A stretch of DNA of 64,000 bases. It comes from Ectopseudomonas alcaliphila (GTDB lineage Bacteria; Pseudomonadota; Gammaproteobacteria; Pseudomonadales; Pseudomonadaceae). The stretch lies in NCBI RefSeq assembly GCF_900101755.1, contig NZ_FNAE01000001.1, forward strand, positions 186,001 to 250,000, in the 5' to 3' direction. Positions 35,295 through 46,487 of the stretch are shown piece after piece. Position numbers and translations under genes: made by a program. The notes beneath the pieces were generated by a model. That model searched no databases. It worked only from the letters and a program-made list of their open reading frames with translations, and was not told the DNA's origin. Position 1 is the first letter of the stretch; every line of letters begins with the position of its first letter.

Positions 35295-35422
35295 GGTAAT
35301 TCCGTGGGCGAGTCATGTCGTCATGACTCGCCCGCGGCCGCTGCGTTGAATGACCGCTTCACCCCACAGGCCGGTCCTTGATCCGGCCTGCCCCTTTTCG
35401 GCTTGAGTCACAGGTGCCCCAT

Positions 35423-36933
<1,511 letters not shown>

Positions 36934-36937
<4 letters not shown>

Positions 36938-37656
36938 ACGACATCGCCACCCTGCGCCGCGACCTGGCCGCAGCCTACCGCCTGGCCGCCCTGTTCGGCT
37001 GGGACGATACCCTCTACACCCACTTCTCGGTACGTCTGCCGGGCGCTGGCGAGCCGCGCTTTCTGATCAACCCGTTCGGCCTGTTCTTCGAGGAAGTTCG
37101 CGCCAGCGACCTGATCGTGGTGGACATGCACGGCAAGGTGGTCGAAGGCAACGCCGATTACAACGTCGCCGGTTTCACCATCCACAGCGCCGTGCACATG
37201 GCCCGCGACGATGCCCATTGCGTGATCCACACCCATACCCTGGCAGGCATGGCAGTGGCCGCGCAGGACGCCGGCCTGCTGCAACTCAACCAGATCAGCA
37301 CCGAGTTCCACCAGCGCCTGGGTTACCACGCCTACGAAGGCGTGGCGCTGGATCTGGAAGAACGCGCGCGCATCCAGGCCTCGCTGGGCGACAACATCGC
37401 CCTGCTGTTGCACCACCATGGCCTGCTCAGCGTCGGTGCCAGCGTCGCCGATGCTTTCTACGTCATGTATTACCTGAACCGCGCCTGCGAGATCCAGCTC
37501 GCCGCCACTGGCGGCGGCCAGGCCTGCAGCGAGATTCCGACGCACCTGTCGCAGCATGCCTGCGAACAGTTGCAGGGCGCCGAATGGCAGCGCCAACTGC
37601 TGTGGCAGGCCTGGCTGCGCAAGCTCGATCGCCTCGATACCAGTTACCGCGACTGA
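36934..37656 (+). CDS. Class II aldolase/adducin-family protein
   Basis: A 240-residue protein of the L-fuculose-phosphate aldolase/adducin fold. The zinc ligands are HTHTLAG (two His) and a later His (LLLHHHGLLSVG); the aldolase-type acid may be Glu in FGLFFEEV. Such enzymes cleave or decarboxylate hydroxy-oxo acids; members of the adducin-like subset have unknown roles. Four-base overlap with the transporter gene makes it the last gene of the operon. It could split a hydroxylated oxo-acid made by the oxygenase; this is speculative. Confidence 0.85.
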
Positions 37657-37698
37657 GGTGCGCGCCACGCCGCACCTTATGAACCGGGGCTTACAGCT

Positions 37699-37722
37699 TT
37701 ACTTCAAACAATCCTGAAGTAA
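37699..37722. promoter_or_regulatory. Palindromic operator upstream of gbuA
   Basis: TTACTTCA-N8-TGAAGTAA is a perfect 8-bp-arm dyad 80 bases before the gbuA ATG. It shares the TTCA-N8-TGAA core and the following TAAGTNTTTG with the site at 32373-32394. Confidence 0.65.
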
Positions 37723-37802
37723 GTTTTTGCCCCAGCCGATTTTTCCCAGCGCCTGGCCGGCCAAGAATCCGGCCACAACCAGAACGAGCCTGAGGCCTAC
37801 CC

Positions 37803-38762
37803 ATGGACAAGACTTTCCACCAGCCCCTGGGCGGCAATGAAATGCCCCGCTTCGGCGGCATCGCCACCATGATGCGCCTGCCCCATATCCAGAGCCCCGA
37901 GGAAAAACGCCAGCTCGATGCCGCCTTCGTCGGCGTGCCGCTGGACATCGGCACCTCGCTGCGCTCCGGCACCCGCTTCGGCCCGCGCGAGATTCGCGCC
38001 CAGTCGGTGATGATCCGCCCGTACAACATGGCCACCGGTGCCGCCCCCTTCGACTCGCTCAACGTGGCCGATATCGGCGATGTGGCGATCAACACCTTCA
38101 ATCTGCTCGACGCCGTGCGCATCATCGAAGAGGCCTACGACGAGATCGTCGAACTCGGCATCAAGCCGCTGACCCTGGGTGGCGACCACACCATCACCCT
38201 GCCGATCCTGCGCGCCCTGCACAAGAAGCACGGCAAGATCGGCCTGGTGCATATCGACGCCCACGCCGATGTCAACGATCACATGTTCGGCGAGAAGATC
38301 GCCCACGGCACCACCTTCCGCCGCGCCCAGGAAGAAGGCCTGCTCGACAGCCAGCGCGTGGTGCAGATCGGCCTGCGCGCCCAGGGCTACACCGCCGAAG
38401 ACTTCAACTGGAGCCGCAAGCAGGGCTTTCGCGTGGTGCAGGCCGAAGAGTGCTGGCACAAGTCGCTGGAGCCGCTGATGGCCGAAGTGCGCGAGAAGGT
38501 CGGCGGCGGCCCGGTGTACCTGTCGTTCGATATCGACGGCATCGACCCAGCCTGGGCCCCCGGCACCGGCACCCCGGAAATCGGCGGCCTGACCACCATC
38601 CAGGCCATCGAGATCATCCGTGGCTGCGCAGGCCTGGACCTGATCGGCGGCGACCTGGTGGAGGTCTCGCCACCCTACGACACCACCGGCAACACCTCGC
38701 TGCTCGGTGCCAACCTGTTGTACGAAATGCTCTGCGTGCTTCCGGGGGTTCAGCGCCGCTGA
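37803..38762 (+). CDS. gbuA: Guanidinobutyrase GbuA (ureohydrolase family)
   Basis: A 319-residue arginase/agmatinase-family enzyme that most resembles P. aeruginosa GbuA, which splits 4-guanidinobutyrate into 4-aminobutyrate and urea. The binuclear metal site is visible: GGDHTITLPI, HIDAHADVND, and SFDIDGIDPAWAPGTGTPE. The start MDKTFHQPLGGNEMPRFGG matches the GbuA N-terminus that I recall. It leads an operon with a YjiH-like membrane protein and a TPP decarboxylase. Agmatinase activity cannot be ruled out from sequence. Confidence 0.9.
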   Translation: MDKTFHQPLGGNEMPRFGGIATMMRLPHIQSPEEKRQLDAAFVGVPLDIGTSLRSGTRFGPREIRAQSVMIRPYNMATGAAPFDSLNVADIGDVAINTFNLLDAVRIIEEAYDEIVELGIKPLTLGGDHTITLPILRALHKKHGKIGLVHIDAHADVNDHMFGEKIAHGTTFRRAQEEGLLDSQRVVQIGLRAQGYTAEDFNWSRKQGFRVVQAEECWHKSLEPLMAEVREKVGGGPVYLSFDIDGIDPAWAPGTGTPEIGGLTTIQAIEIIRGCAGLDLIGGDLVEVSPPYDTTGNTSLLGANLLYEMLCVLPGVQRR

Positions 38763-38841
38763 CCTCCGGCTTTTATTGCTCCGCCCGGGCGCCCCGCGAG
38801 GCGTCCGGTACATCCCTACAACAACAAATCAGGGTGCCCAG

Positions 38842-40236
38842 ATGAATCGCGAAGAAGCCATGCCGCTGCTGGACGACCAGCCGCCGGCCGATACCTCCTA
38901 CAGCTTGCGCCAGTTGCTGATCTTCCTGATCCCCTCGCTGCTCGGCGTGCTGCTGTTTCTCACCCCCATCGTTTATGAAGAAAAGGTCACCATCGGCCTC
39001 GGCGTGATGGCCGATGCCCTCAAAGCCGGCTTTAGCGACTGGCTGCCCGCCATCGCCACCGCGCTGTTGCTGCTCTCCGCCGCCCTCGGCCTGTTCGGCA
39101 GCCTGCTCAAGCCACGCTGGCTCACCGAGCGTCGTGCGCTGAACGACCTGTTCGTGTTGCCGCCGCTGTGGCTCGCCCTGCGCGTGCTCGGCGGGCTGTT
39201 CGCGGCCATGACGTTCTGGCAGTTCGGCCCGGAATGGGTGTGGAATGCCAATACCGGCGGGGTAGTGTTGAAAGACCTGGCGCCGGTGTTGATCACCTTC
39301 TTCCTGGTCGCTGGCCTGATCCTGCCGCTGCTTACCGACTACGGCCTGATGGAGTTCATCGGCACCGTGGTGCGCAATGTGTTCCGCAAGATCTTCGGCT
39401 TACCGGGACGCTCGGCCATCGATGCCATCGCCAGTTGGCTCGGCTCCGGCACCGTCGGCGTGCTGATCACCGCGCAGCAGTACCAGAAGGGTTTCTACAG
39501 CGCGCGGGAAGCGGCAGTGATCGCCACCAACTTCTCCATCGCCTCGATCGCCTTCAGCCTGCTGATCACCAGTTTCATGAAGCTCGACCATCTGTTCGTG
39601 CCCTTCTACCTGACCGTGGTGGTCGCCGGTCTGGCTGCCGCCATCATCACCCCGCGTATTCCACCGCTGTCGTGGAAGAAGGACGAGTACGTCGCCGGCG
39701 TCGGCAAGCAGATCAAGGAAGACGTGCCGGCCGGCACCTCGCTGCTGCGTTGGGGCCTGCTGCAGGCGGTCAGGCGCGCCAACGCCAATCCCTCGCCGGG
39801 GCAGATGGTCAAGGTCGGCGTGCACAACGTGGTCGATATCTGGCTGGGCCTGCTGCCGCTGGTAATGGCCATTGGCACGGTATCGTTGGCCATCGCCGAG
39901 TTCACCCCGATCTTCAACTGGCTGTCCGCTCCCATCGTGCCGCTTCTCGAGCTGCTGCAACTGCCGGAAGCCACCAAGGCAGCGCCGGCGATGCTGGTGG
40001 GCTTCGCCGACATGTTCCTGCCAGCGGTGCTGGGCAAGGGCATCGAGAGCGAACTGACCCGTTTCGTGGTGGCCTGCGTATCGCTGACCCAGCTGATCTA
40101 CATGTCCGAAGTCGGCGTGCTGATCATCAAGGCCAAGCTGCCGCTGAATCTGCTCGAGCTGTTCGTCATCTTCATCATCCGCACCCTGATCACCCTGCCG
40201 ATCATCGCGCTGATGGCGCACTGGATCGTCGGCTGA
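38842..40236 (+). CDS. YjiH-like (nucleoside-recognition/GATE-domain) membrane protein
   Basis: A 464-residue protein with about ten membrane helices. The start at 38842 (MNREEAMPLLDDQP) has AGGGTG upstream; a 45-residue extension that overlaps gbuA is rejected. A YjiH/Spore maturation-type Gate domain covers the middle (ASWLGSGTVGVLITAQQYQKG). Probably a transporter; P. aeruginosa has a similar gene next to gbuA. Substrate unknown but presumably a guanidino acid or product. Confidence 0.8.
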   Translation: MNREEAMPLLDDQPPADTSYSLRQLLIFLIPSLLGVLLFLTPIVYEEKVTIGLGVMADALKAGFSDWLPAIATALLLLSAALGLFGSLLKPRWLTERRALNDLFVLPPLWLALRVLGGLFAAMTFWQFGPEWVWNANTGGVVLKDLAPVLITFFLVAGLILPLLTDYGLMEFIGTVVRNVFRKIFGLPGRSAIDAIASWLGSGTVGVLITAQQYQKGFYSAREAAVIATNFSIASIAFSLLITSFMKLDHLFVPFYLTVVVAGLAAAIITPRIPPLSWKKDEYVAGVGKQIKEDVPAGTSLLRWGLLQAVRRANANPSPGQMVKVGVHNVVDIWLGLLPLVMAIGTVSLAIAEFTPIFNWLSAPIVPLLELLQLPEATKAAPAMLVGFADMFLPAVLGKGIESELTRFVVACVSLTQLIYMSEVGVLIIKAKLPLNLLELFVIFIIRTLITLPIIALMAHWIVG

Positions 40237-40257
40237 CGTCGACACAAGGACCTGACC

Positions 40258-41859
40258 ATGACCACCTGCGGCGAATTTCTCGTCAAGCAACTGGAAGCCT
40301 GGGGCGTCGACACCGTGTTCGGCATCCCCGGCGTGCACACCGTCGAGCTCTATCGCGGCCTGCCATCGAGCAGCATCCGCCACATCACCCCGCGCCATGA
40401 ACAGGGCGCCGGCTTCATGGCCGACGGCTATGCCCGCGTCTCGGGCAAGCCGGGAGTGTGCTTCATCATCACCGGCCCCGGGATAACCAACATCCTCACC
40501 GCGATGGGCCAGGCCTATGCCGACTCGATCCCGATGCTGGTGATTTCCAGCGTCAACGAACGCGCACGCCTCGGCCTGGGCAAGGGCTACTTGCACGAAC
40601 TGCCCAACCAGCGGGCGATGACCGCCGGCGTCACCGCGTTCAGCCACACCCTGATGAGCGTCGATGAACTGCCCGGCGTGCTGGCCCGCGCCTTCGCCGT
40701 GTTCGAAGGCGAGCGGCCGCGCCCGGTGCATATCGAGCTGCCGCTGGACATCATCACCGCCGACGCCACGCACATGACCCCGGCGCCACGGCCGACCGTG
40801 CGCCGCCCGGCGCCCAACCGCACGCTGATCCGTGAGGCCGCCGGCCTGCTCAGGCAGGCCGAACGCCCCCTGCTGCTGCTCGGTGGTGGCTGCGTGGCTG
40901 CCGAATCCGAAGCTCGCGCCCTGGCCAGCGCCCTGGATATACCGACCGCGCTGACCATCAATGCCAAGGGCCTGTTGCCGCCGGGCCATCCGTTGCTGCT
41001 GGGCAGCAACCAGTCGCTGCGTCCGGTGCGCGACCTGGCGCTGGAAGCCGATGTGGTACTGGCCATCGGCACCGAGCTGGGCGAGACCGACTACGACGTG
41101 GTGTTCGACGGCGACTTCCGCCTGCCCGGCCGGCTGATCCGCATCGACATCGATGCCCAGCAGCTGCAGCGCAACTTCACTCCGCACCTGGCGATCCAGG
41201 GCGATGCTCGGGTAGCCATGCGCATGCTGCTGGCCGAGTTCGACCCGCGCGAAGCCAACACGAGCAGCCCCGGCGCCCGGCGTACCGCAGCCGTGCAGGC
41301 GCGCCTGAACCAAGACTTCAGCGGCTGGGCGCATTACCGACAGCTGTTCGATTGCATCCTCGATGCCCTGCCGGATGCCCGCTTCGTCGGCGACTCGACG
41401 CAGACCGTGTACAGCGGCAACCACCTGGTCGAACTGGACGGCACCCGGCGCTGGTTCAACGCCTCCACCGGCTACGGCACCCTCGGCTATGGCCTGCCGG
41501 CGGCCATCGGCGCCAAGCTGGCCGAACCGACGCGACCAGTGATCAGCCTGATGGGCGATGGCGGTATTCAGTTCACCATCGCCGAGCTGGCCAGTGCCGT
41601 AGAGGCAAGGGTCGGCATCATCGTGCTGCTGTGGAACAACGCCGGCTACGGCGAGATCAAGCGCTACATGCAGCGCCGCGACATCACCCCAATTGCCGTC
41701 GACATCTACACACCAGATCTGCTGGCTATCGCCCGTGGCTTTGGCTGCGCCGCCGAGCGTGCGCGTGACCATGCGCATCTGACCGAGTTGCTGCGCAGCG
41801 CGCCGCATGATCGTCCCTTGATCATCGAAGTGCAGGAGGCCGCACCCTTTCATCCCTGA
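40258..41859 (+). CDS. Thiamine-diphosphate decarboxylase, 5-guanidino-2-oxopentanoate type
   Basis: A 533-residue TPP enzyme of the acetolactate-synthase-like group. Catalytic Glu in HEQGAGFMADGYAR; TPP-binding GDGGIQFTIAELASA with NNAGYGEI. By context and similarity to AruI it should turn 2-ketoarginine into 4-guanidinobutyraldehyde, which after oxidation is the substrate of GbuA. No aldehyde dehydrogenase gene is seen within the window. It lies 21 bases after the YjiH-like gene. Confidence 0.85.
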   Translation: MTTCGEFLVKQLEAWGVDTVFGIPGVHTVELYRGLPSSSIRHITPRHEQGAGFMADGYARVSGKPGVCFIITGPGITNILTAMGQAYADSIPMLVISSVNERARLGLGKGYLHELPNQRAMTAGVTAFSHTLMSVDELPGVLARAFAVFEGERPRPVHIELPLDIITADATHMTPAPRPTVRRPAPNRTLIREAAGLLRQAERPLLLLGGGCVAAESEARALASALDIPTALTINAKGLLPPGHPLLLGSNQSLRPVRDLALEADVVLAIGTELGETDYDVVFDGDFRLPGRLIRIDIDAQQLQRNFTPHLAIQGDARVAMRMLLAEFDPREANTSSPGARRTAAVQARLNQDFSGWAHYRQLFDCILDALPDARFVGDSTQTVYSGNHLVELDGTRRWFNASTGYGTLGYGLPAAIGAKLAEPTRPVISLMGDGGIQFTIAELASAVEARVGIIVLLWNNAGYGEIKRYMQRRDITPIAVDIYTPDLLAIARGFGCAAERARDHAHLTELLRSAPHDRPLIIEVQEAAPFHP

Positions 41860-41873
41860 CGACATTGATCGCG

Positions 41874-41925
41874 GCTAAAGCCCCTCCCACGGAAATCGAG
41901 GTGCCCCTGTAGGAGGGGCTTTAGC
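41874..41925. terminator. Hairpin repeat after the decarboxylase gene
   Basis: GCTAAAGCCCCTCC pairs with GGAGGGGCTTTAGC (14 bp arms, 24-base loop). It is a common Pseudomonas intergenic repeat and could terminate the gbuA operon. The first base of the next element is the last base of this one. Confidence 0.6.
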
Positions 41926-42064
41926 AGGCCGTTGAAAAACGTAGGCGAGGCAGCCAGTGCAAGGCAAAAACAGGCGAAAAAGCGCAGTTTACGAGTTGTA
42001 AATGAGCATTTTGAGCCTGTTTTTAACGCAGCAATGGCAACGCAGGTAGTTTTTCAACAGCCTG
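41925..42064. mobile_element. MITE-like element with GTTGAAAAAC ends
   Basis: The left end CAGGCCGTTGAAAAAC and the reverse complement of the right end (CAGGCTGTTGAAAAAC) match at 15 of 16 bases. The 140-bp body holds ATGAGCATTT and GTTTTTAACGCAG, shared with the element at 1388-1573. No transposase gene is present; it would depend on one elsewhere. Confidence 0.7.
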
Positions 42065-42083
42065 TTAGCCGCGACATCCCCGC

Positions 42084-42106
42084 CACGGATTACATCCGGG
42101 CTACGG
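42084..42106. repeat. Single arm of the CCGGATTRCATCC repeat
   Basis: CACGGATTACATCCGGGCTACGG is a lone, slightly diverged arm. The remaining gap to 42182 has a diverged TTCAG...CTGAC dyad at 42121-42138 and the GGGGAG ribosome site of the permease gene. Confidence 0.7.
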
Positions 42107-42182
42107 ACATAACCACAAGATTCAGCTGTATCACTGACTGCCGCCCACCAATACCAATAATCAAGCATCGGGGAGTCGTTCC

Positions 42183-43523
42183 ATGTTCAAGAATCTCAGC
42201 CAGCATTTCGGCCAGGACGGTCTGGCCCCAACCGATAAAGCGCATCGCAGCCTCGGCCTCGGTGGCACCATCGCCCTGTGGTTGGGCGCCAACGTGGTGG
42301 TCACCACCATCCTTACCGGCATGCTGCTAGTGCCGGATCTGAAATTCACCCAAGCCATGCTTATCGTGCTGATCGGTTCGGGCATCGGCATCCTGCCGCT
42401 GGTACTGGTCGGCCTGATGGGCCAGCGCAGCGGCCTGACCACCATGGTGCTGGCACGCGGCAGTTACGGCGTGCATGGCGCCAAGCTGCCGTCGTTGGTC
42501 AATCTGCTGACTTTGCTGGCCTGGAGCTGGATCCAGGCACTGCTGGCCGGCATGAGCCTGAACTACGCGGTGGAGCACCTGACCGGCTACTCCAACCTGC
42601 CGCTGTTCACCATCCTCTGCGAAGCCCTGGTGCTGCTGATCGCCCTGCGCGGCCACCTGGGCATCGAGCGGGTCGAGCGCTGGGCCGCCATCGGCATGCT
42701 CCTGCTGGCCGGCGCGGTGTTCTACGTGATGGGGCAGAAGTTCGAGTTCGACAGCCTCTTGGCCATGCCCACCGAACCGCGCAACGAAATCACCCCCGGC
42801 ATTGCCTTCGATATCGTCATCGCCACCGCGTTTTCCTGGATTCCCCTGGCCGCCGACTACAACCGCAACTGCCGTAGCCAACGCGTGGCGGGGATCGGCA
42901 CCTGGGTCGGCTATGTCGCCGCCACCCTGCTGGCCATGGGCCTGGGCGCGACCGTCTCGGGCTTCTCGGTGCTGAGCGGCATGGAGCAGACCTACGACCC
43001 GGCCGTGCTGCTGGCCGGCTTCGGTTTCGGCCTGCCGGCGGCGATCGTGGTGTTCCTCTCGGTGATGACCACCAACGTCATGTGCGTGTACAGCGCCTCG
43101 CTGTCGTACCTCAACATCAGCCCGAAAACCCCGTTCTGGAAGCCGGCGCTGGCCATCGGCGTGCTGTCGATCCTCGGCTCGCAGATCCCCGGCATCCTCG
43201 ACAACTTCCAGAACTTCCTGCTGGTGATCGGCAGCGTGTTCATCCCCGCCTTCGCCGTGCTGATCGCCGACTACTTCCTGATTCACAAGGGCGACTACGC
43301 GGTGGATGAACTGCTCAGTGAAGACGGCGGTCGCTACCGTTACCTGAACGGCTTCAACCCGGCCGCTTTCATCGCCTACGGCCTGGGCGCGGCGCTGGCC
43401 TACTACTGGGGCTGGGTCTCACCGCTGGCCTGGGGCGCCTCGCTGCCGGTGTTCCTGATCACCGCCGCCAGCTACGCGGTACTACGCCGCTGGGTGCTGG
43501 TACCACGGGCACAGCTGGCGTAG
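42183..43523 (+). CDS. NCS1-family permease (cytosine/purine-type)
   Basis: A 446-residue protein with about 12 membrane helices. The first part, SLGLGGTIALWLGANVVVTT and ARGSYGVHGAKLPSLVN, matches nucleobase:cation symporter-1 (CodB-like) proteins. P. aeruginosa has a similar permease near gbuA. The actual substrate is unknown; a guanidino compound or purine breakdown product is plausible from context. It lies 323 bp from the previous gene, behind repeats, so it probably has its own promoter. Confidence 0.85.
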   Translation: MFKNLSQHFGQDGLAPTDKAHRSLGLGGTIALWLGANVVVTTILTGMLLVPDLKFTQAMLIVLIGSGIGILPLVLVGLMGQRSGLTTMVLARGSYGVHGAKLPSLVNLLTLLAWSWIQALLAGMSLNYAVEHLTGYSNLPLFTILCEALVLLIALRGHLGIERVERWAAIGMLLLAGAVFYVMGQKFEFDSLLAMPTEPRNEITPGIAFDIVIATAFSWIPLAADYNRNCRSQRVAGIGTWVGYVAATLLAMGLGATVSGFSVLSGMEQTYDPAVLLAGFGFGLPAAIVVFLSVMTTNVMCVYSASLSYLNISPKTPFWKPALAIGVLSILGSQIPGILDNFQNFLLVIGSVFIPAFAVLIADYFLIHKGDYAVDELLSEDGGRYRYLNGFNPAAFIAYGLGAALAYYWGWVSPLAWGASLPVFLITAASYAVLRRWVLVPRAQLA

Positions 43524-43538
43524 CGTGATGACAACCGT

Positions 43539-43595
43539 GGCGGGTTGCACCCGCCCTACCGGAAACGACGCCCCGTAGGGCGGGTGCAACCCGCC
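43539..43595. repeat. Long palindrome between permease and hydrolase genes
   Basis: GGCGGGTTGCACCCGCCCTAC and its complement GTAGGGCGGGTGCAACCCGCC flank a 15-base loop. Each arm is itself a partial hairpin. A common Pseudomonas intergenic repeat. Confidence 0.75.
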
Positions 43596-43638
43596 ACCGA
43601 GGCCACCGCAGGGTGCGAACCCGGTTTAAGGAACCACC

Positions 43639-44370
43639 ATGAAAATCGTCAGCCGTGACCGCTGGTTCGAGGTGGAGCACCGCCACGACGGCATCTGCCT
43701 GATCCACGAGCCCTACGTGCGCCCCTTCTACCGCTGCAACATGTGGCATGTGCAGGGGCGCGAGCATGACGTGCTGATCGACTCCGGTTCCGGGCTGGTC
43801 AGCCTGCGCGAGCAACTGCCGTGGCTGACCGAAAAGCCGCTGCTGGCAGTGGCCAGCCATTGCCACTTCGATCATATCGCCGGGCATCACGAATTCGATG
43901 AGCGTCTGGTGCATCCGGCCGAGGCCGATATCCTCGCCGCACCGGACGGTGCCAATACCCTGGCCACCGACTTCGTCGGTGACGACATGTTCGAAGCGCA
44001 TCCGGACTGCCCGCTGTGCTACGCCGAATACCGGGTACGGGCGGCGCCGGCCACACGCCTGATCGAGGATGGTGACGTACTGGATCTGGGCAATCGGGTA
44101 TTGCAGGTGCTGCACACACCCGGTCATTCACCCGGTGGCATCAGCCTGTGGGAAGCGAGGACGCAAACACTGTTTTCCGGCGACATCCTCTACGACGGTC
44201 CGTTGATCGAGGACGCCTACCATTCGGATCTGGAGGATTACGCGCACAGCCTGGCGCGCCTGCGCGAGCTGCCCGTACGCACCGTGCACGGCGGGCATTT
44301 CGCGAGTTTCTCGGGGCAGCGCATGCGCGAGCTGATAGACGCCTGGTTCGACGCCCATCGGCTCACCTGA
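43639..44370 (+). CDS. Metallo-beta-lactamase-fold hydrolase
   Basis: A 243-residue MBL-fold protein. The metal motif HCHFDH (residues about 74-79), a later HTPGHSPGG, GDILYDG and HGGHFASF give a full set of metal ligands, so it should be an active zinc or iron hydrolase. Substrate unknown. It is the last gene on the plus strand of the guanidino region. Confidence 0.85.
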   Translation: MKIVSRDRWFEVEHRHDGICLIHEPYVRPFYRCNMWHVQGREHDVLIDSGSGLVSLREQLPWLTEKPLLAVASHCHFDHIAGHHEFDERLVHPAEADILAAPDGANTLATDFVGDDMFEAHPDCPLCYAEYRVRAAPATRLIEDGDVLDLGNRVLQVLHTPGHSPGGISLWEARTQTLFSGDILYDGPLIEDAYHSDLEDYAHSLARLRELPVRTVHGGHFASFSGQRMRELIDAWFDAHRLT

Positions 44371-44376
44371 CGAGTT

Positions 44377-44505
44377 TCAGCGACGCTGACGCTCGCGGCG
44401 CAGGCGTTGCTGCTCGGCTTCACTGATGCGAATCGGCTGGGGTTGCGGAGCAAGGCCGAGGGCCTGCAACAGGGCTTGCAGTTGTTCTTGCAGCTTGGCG
44501 AGCAT
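44377..44505 (-). CDS. Small 42-residue protein of unknown function
   Basis: MLAKLQEQLQALLQALGLAP followed by a Gln/Pro stretch and a basic tail (RLRRERQRR). An amphipathic Leu/Gln helix then a charged tail. AGGAGG lies eight bases before ATG 44505, and a sigma70-type promoter lies at 44555-44582, both of which support translation. The locus order (gbuA, permease, hydrolase, small gene) suggests a link to P. aeruginosa PA1414, the locus of the sRNA SicX; that match is from memory and is not shown by sequence. The transcript itself may be the functional part. Confidence 0.6.
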   Translation of the reverse strand: MLAKLQEQLQALLQALGLAPQPQPIRISEAEQQRLRRERQRR

Positions 44506-44554
44506 GGGTACGACCTCCTGCCAAGTAAAGGGACGAGCCAACGGCTCACCTATA

Positions 44555-44582
44555 AGATTAGGCCGGGCCAAACGGATTTCAA
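44555..44582 (-). promoter_or_regulatory. Sigma70-type promoter of the small gene
   Basis: On the minus strand TTGAAA, a 16-base spacer, and TAATCT. A GAGCC-AAC-GGCTC dyad (44535-44547) sits at the expected start of transcription. No ANR box (TTGAT-N4-ATCAA) is present. Confidence 0.5.
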
Positions 44583-44592
44583 CCAGCCTCCG

Positions 44593-46311
44593 TCAAATCA
44601 CCGGACTCTTGCGTCGATAGGGGAACACGTCGATCACCTTGCCCGCCCGGATCGCCTCCTGCAATTGTTTCCAGTAATCGGCCTCATAGAGATTGCCATG
44701 CAGCTGGCTGAACAGCCTGCGCTGCCTGATATCGGCGAACAGGAACGGCGGAAACTCCTCGGGAAACACGTCCATCGGCCCCACCGAATACCAGGGCTCG
44801 GAGCTCATCTCGTCCTCGGGGAAACGCGGCGGCGGGATGCGCCGGAAGTTCACCTCGGTGAGAAAGCAGATCTCGTCGTAGTCGTAGAACACCACGCGGC
44901 CATGGCGGGTGACACCGAAGTTCTTCAGCAACATGTCACCAGGGAAGATATTGGCCGCCGCCAGTTGCTTGATGGCCAGGCCGTAGTCATCCAGTGCCTC
45001 GCGCACCTGCGCCTCATTGGCACCTTCCAGGTAGAGGTTGAGCGGCGTCATGCGCCGTTCGGTCCAGCAGTGGCGCACCAGCACGGTGTCACCCTCCACC
45101 ACCACGGTCGACGGCGCCACTTCCAGCAGCTCGGCAAGGCACTCGGGCTCGAACTTGGCCTTGGGGAAGCGGAAGTCGGCGAACTCCTGGGTATCGGCCA
45201 TGCGCCCTACCCGGTCGACGCTTTTCACCAGCCGGTACTTCTCGATCACCGTCTTGCGATCCACCGTCTTGGCGTGGGCGAAGCGGTCCTTGATGATCTT
45301 GAACACGGTGTTGAAGCCCGGCAGCGTGAACACGCTCATGACCATGCCACGCACGCCTGGCGCCATGATGAAACGGTCATCGGTGCTGGCCAGGTGGCCG
45401 ATCAGCGCGCGGTAGAACTCGGACTTGCCGTGCTTGTAGAAGCCGATCGAGGTATACAGCTCGGCAATGTGTTTGCCCGGCAGGATGCGCTTGAGAAAGC
45501 CGACGAACTCGGCCGGAATCGCCACGTCCACCATGAAGTAGCTGCGGGTGAAGGAGAAGATGATCGACACCTCCGCCTCGTCGGTAATCGCCGCATCGGC
45601 CTGGATGCCCTGCCCTTCGCGGTGCAGCAAGGGGATCGCCAGCGGCCACTGCTCCTCGCGGGTGTAGATGCGCCCGATCAGGTAGGCGCCCTTGTTGCGA
45701 TACAGCACCGAGGAAAACAGCTCGATGCACAACTCAGGATCCTTGCAGACCCAGTCCGGCAGGCTGGCACGCAGTTGCTCCTGCAGACGCTGCAAATCGC
45801 GCGACAGATCCTCGTAAGGGGCATCGAAGCGGTAGTCGTCGAAGATCGCCTGCAGCGCCAGGTGCAGCTCGCCAGCTGGCCGATAGCTGCGCGTCTGCGC
45901 TGCGCCGGGCTGGTTGCGCAGCGATGGCCGGGTGGTATGGATGAACATGCAGCCATCGCTGATCTGGTCATGACTGAACAGGCTGCAGAAAATCGAGTTG
46001 AACCAGGTTTCCGCCAGTTCGTCATCAAACCGCAGGTCGATCAGCGCGATATAGGCACTCTTGACCAGCGGCCATTGCCCTACATCCAGCAACGAAGCAT
46101 CGAACCCTTGCAGCAGACGCTCGCGGGTTTCTGCAACCTTCTCCTCGTACAGGTTGATCCGCGCCGCAGAGGCCAGCTGCGCCTCCTGCCACTGCGCCTG
46201 CTCGAAGCGCACGCGGGCGCCATCGGTGATCTGACGAAAATGCTCACGGTAATCGTCGAAGCCATCGAGGATCAGCCGCGCGATTTCGCCGGCTGGCCAT
46301 TGCTGCCCCAT
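44593..46311 (-). CDS. aceK: Isocitrate dehydrogenase kinase/phosphatase AceK
   Basis: A 572-residue protein that phosphorylates and dephosphorylates isocitrate dehydrogenase to divert isocitrate into the glyoxylate shunt. It covers the regulatory half and the kinase-like half ([27 protein letters not shown], with catalytic and metal-binding residues). ATG 46311 follows GAGG at seven bases; the 31-residue extension to 46404 runs into an intergenic repeat and is rejected. Length is as in E. coli (578). Confidence 0.95.
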   Translation of the reverse strand: MGQQWPAGEIARLILDGFDDYREHFRQITDGARVRFEQAQWQEAQLASAARINLYEEKVAETRERLLQGFDASLLDVGQWPLVKSAYIALIDLRFDDELAETWFNSIFCSLFSHDQISDGCMFIHTTRPSLRNQPGAAQTRSYRPAGELHLALQAIFDDYRFDAPYEDLSRDLQRLQEQLRASLPDWVCKDPELCIELFSSVLYRNKGAYLIGRIYTREEQWPLAIPLLHREGQGIQADAAITDEAEVSIIFSFTRSYFMVDVAIPAEFVGFLKRILPGKHIAELYTSIGFYKHGKSEFYRALIGHLASTDDRFIMAPGVRGMVMSVFTLPGFNTVFKIIKDRFAHAKTVDRKTVIEKYRLVKSVDRVGRMADTQEFADFRFPKAKFEPECLAELLEVAPSTVVVEGDTVLVRHCWTERRMTPLNLYLEGANEAQVREALDDYGLAIKQLAAANIFPGDMLLKNFGVTRHGRVVFYDYDEICFLTEVNFRRIPPPRFPEDEMSSEPWYSVGPMDVFPEEFPPFLFADIRQRRLFSQLHGNLYEADYWKQLQEAIRAGKVIDVFPYRRKSPVI

Positions 46312-46366
46312 GGAAGTGCCTCGCAAGGAAATGAGTGAAGCGAGCTTAGCCGCAAAGTCGGCCAAA

Positions 46367-46393
46367 CGTAGCCCGGATGCAATCCGGGCTACG
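46367..46393. repeat. Compact GTAGCCCGGATGCAATCC palindrome
   Basis: CGTAGCCCGGATGCAATCCGGGCTACG is a full palindrome with no spacer between arms, unlike the spaced copies elsewhere. It sits between aceK and the EamA gene. Confidence 0.85.
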
Positions 46394-46487
46394 GGTTGGC
46401 ACAAACCTCGTTCGAAAGCGCAATGCGGATTGCCAGAAGCCCGCCCAGCAGCAACACTCTCGCCCCCACCCTGCCGGATGCTTCGCC

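Noticed and set aside
39400..41865. 821-codon minus-strand frame over the YjiH-like and decarboxylase genes
   Set aside because: Rich in His, Gln and Gly as expected of an antisense shadow in GC-rich DNA; the plus-strand genes have full family motifs.
42121..42138. TTCAG...CTGAC dyad upstream of the NCS1 permease as a third island operator
   Set aside because: Arms are imperfect, the spacer is eight not six bases between TTCAG and CTGA, and the shared TAAGTNTTTG flank is missing.
44506..44620. ANR box for anaerobic control of the small gene
   Set aside because: Only isolated half-sites (TTGAC, TTGAA) are present; no TTGAT-N4-ATCAA.
46377..46487. N-terminal extension of the second EamA transporter
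   Set aside because: It would be encoded by an intergenic palindrome and is hydrophilic and unlike the family.
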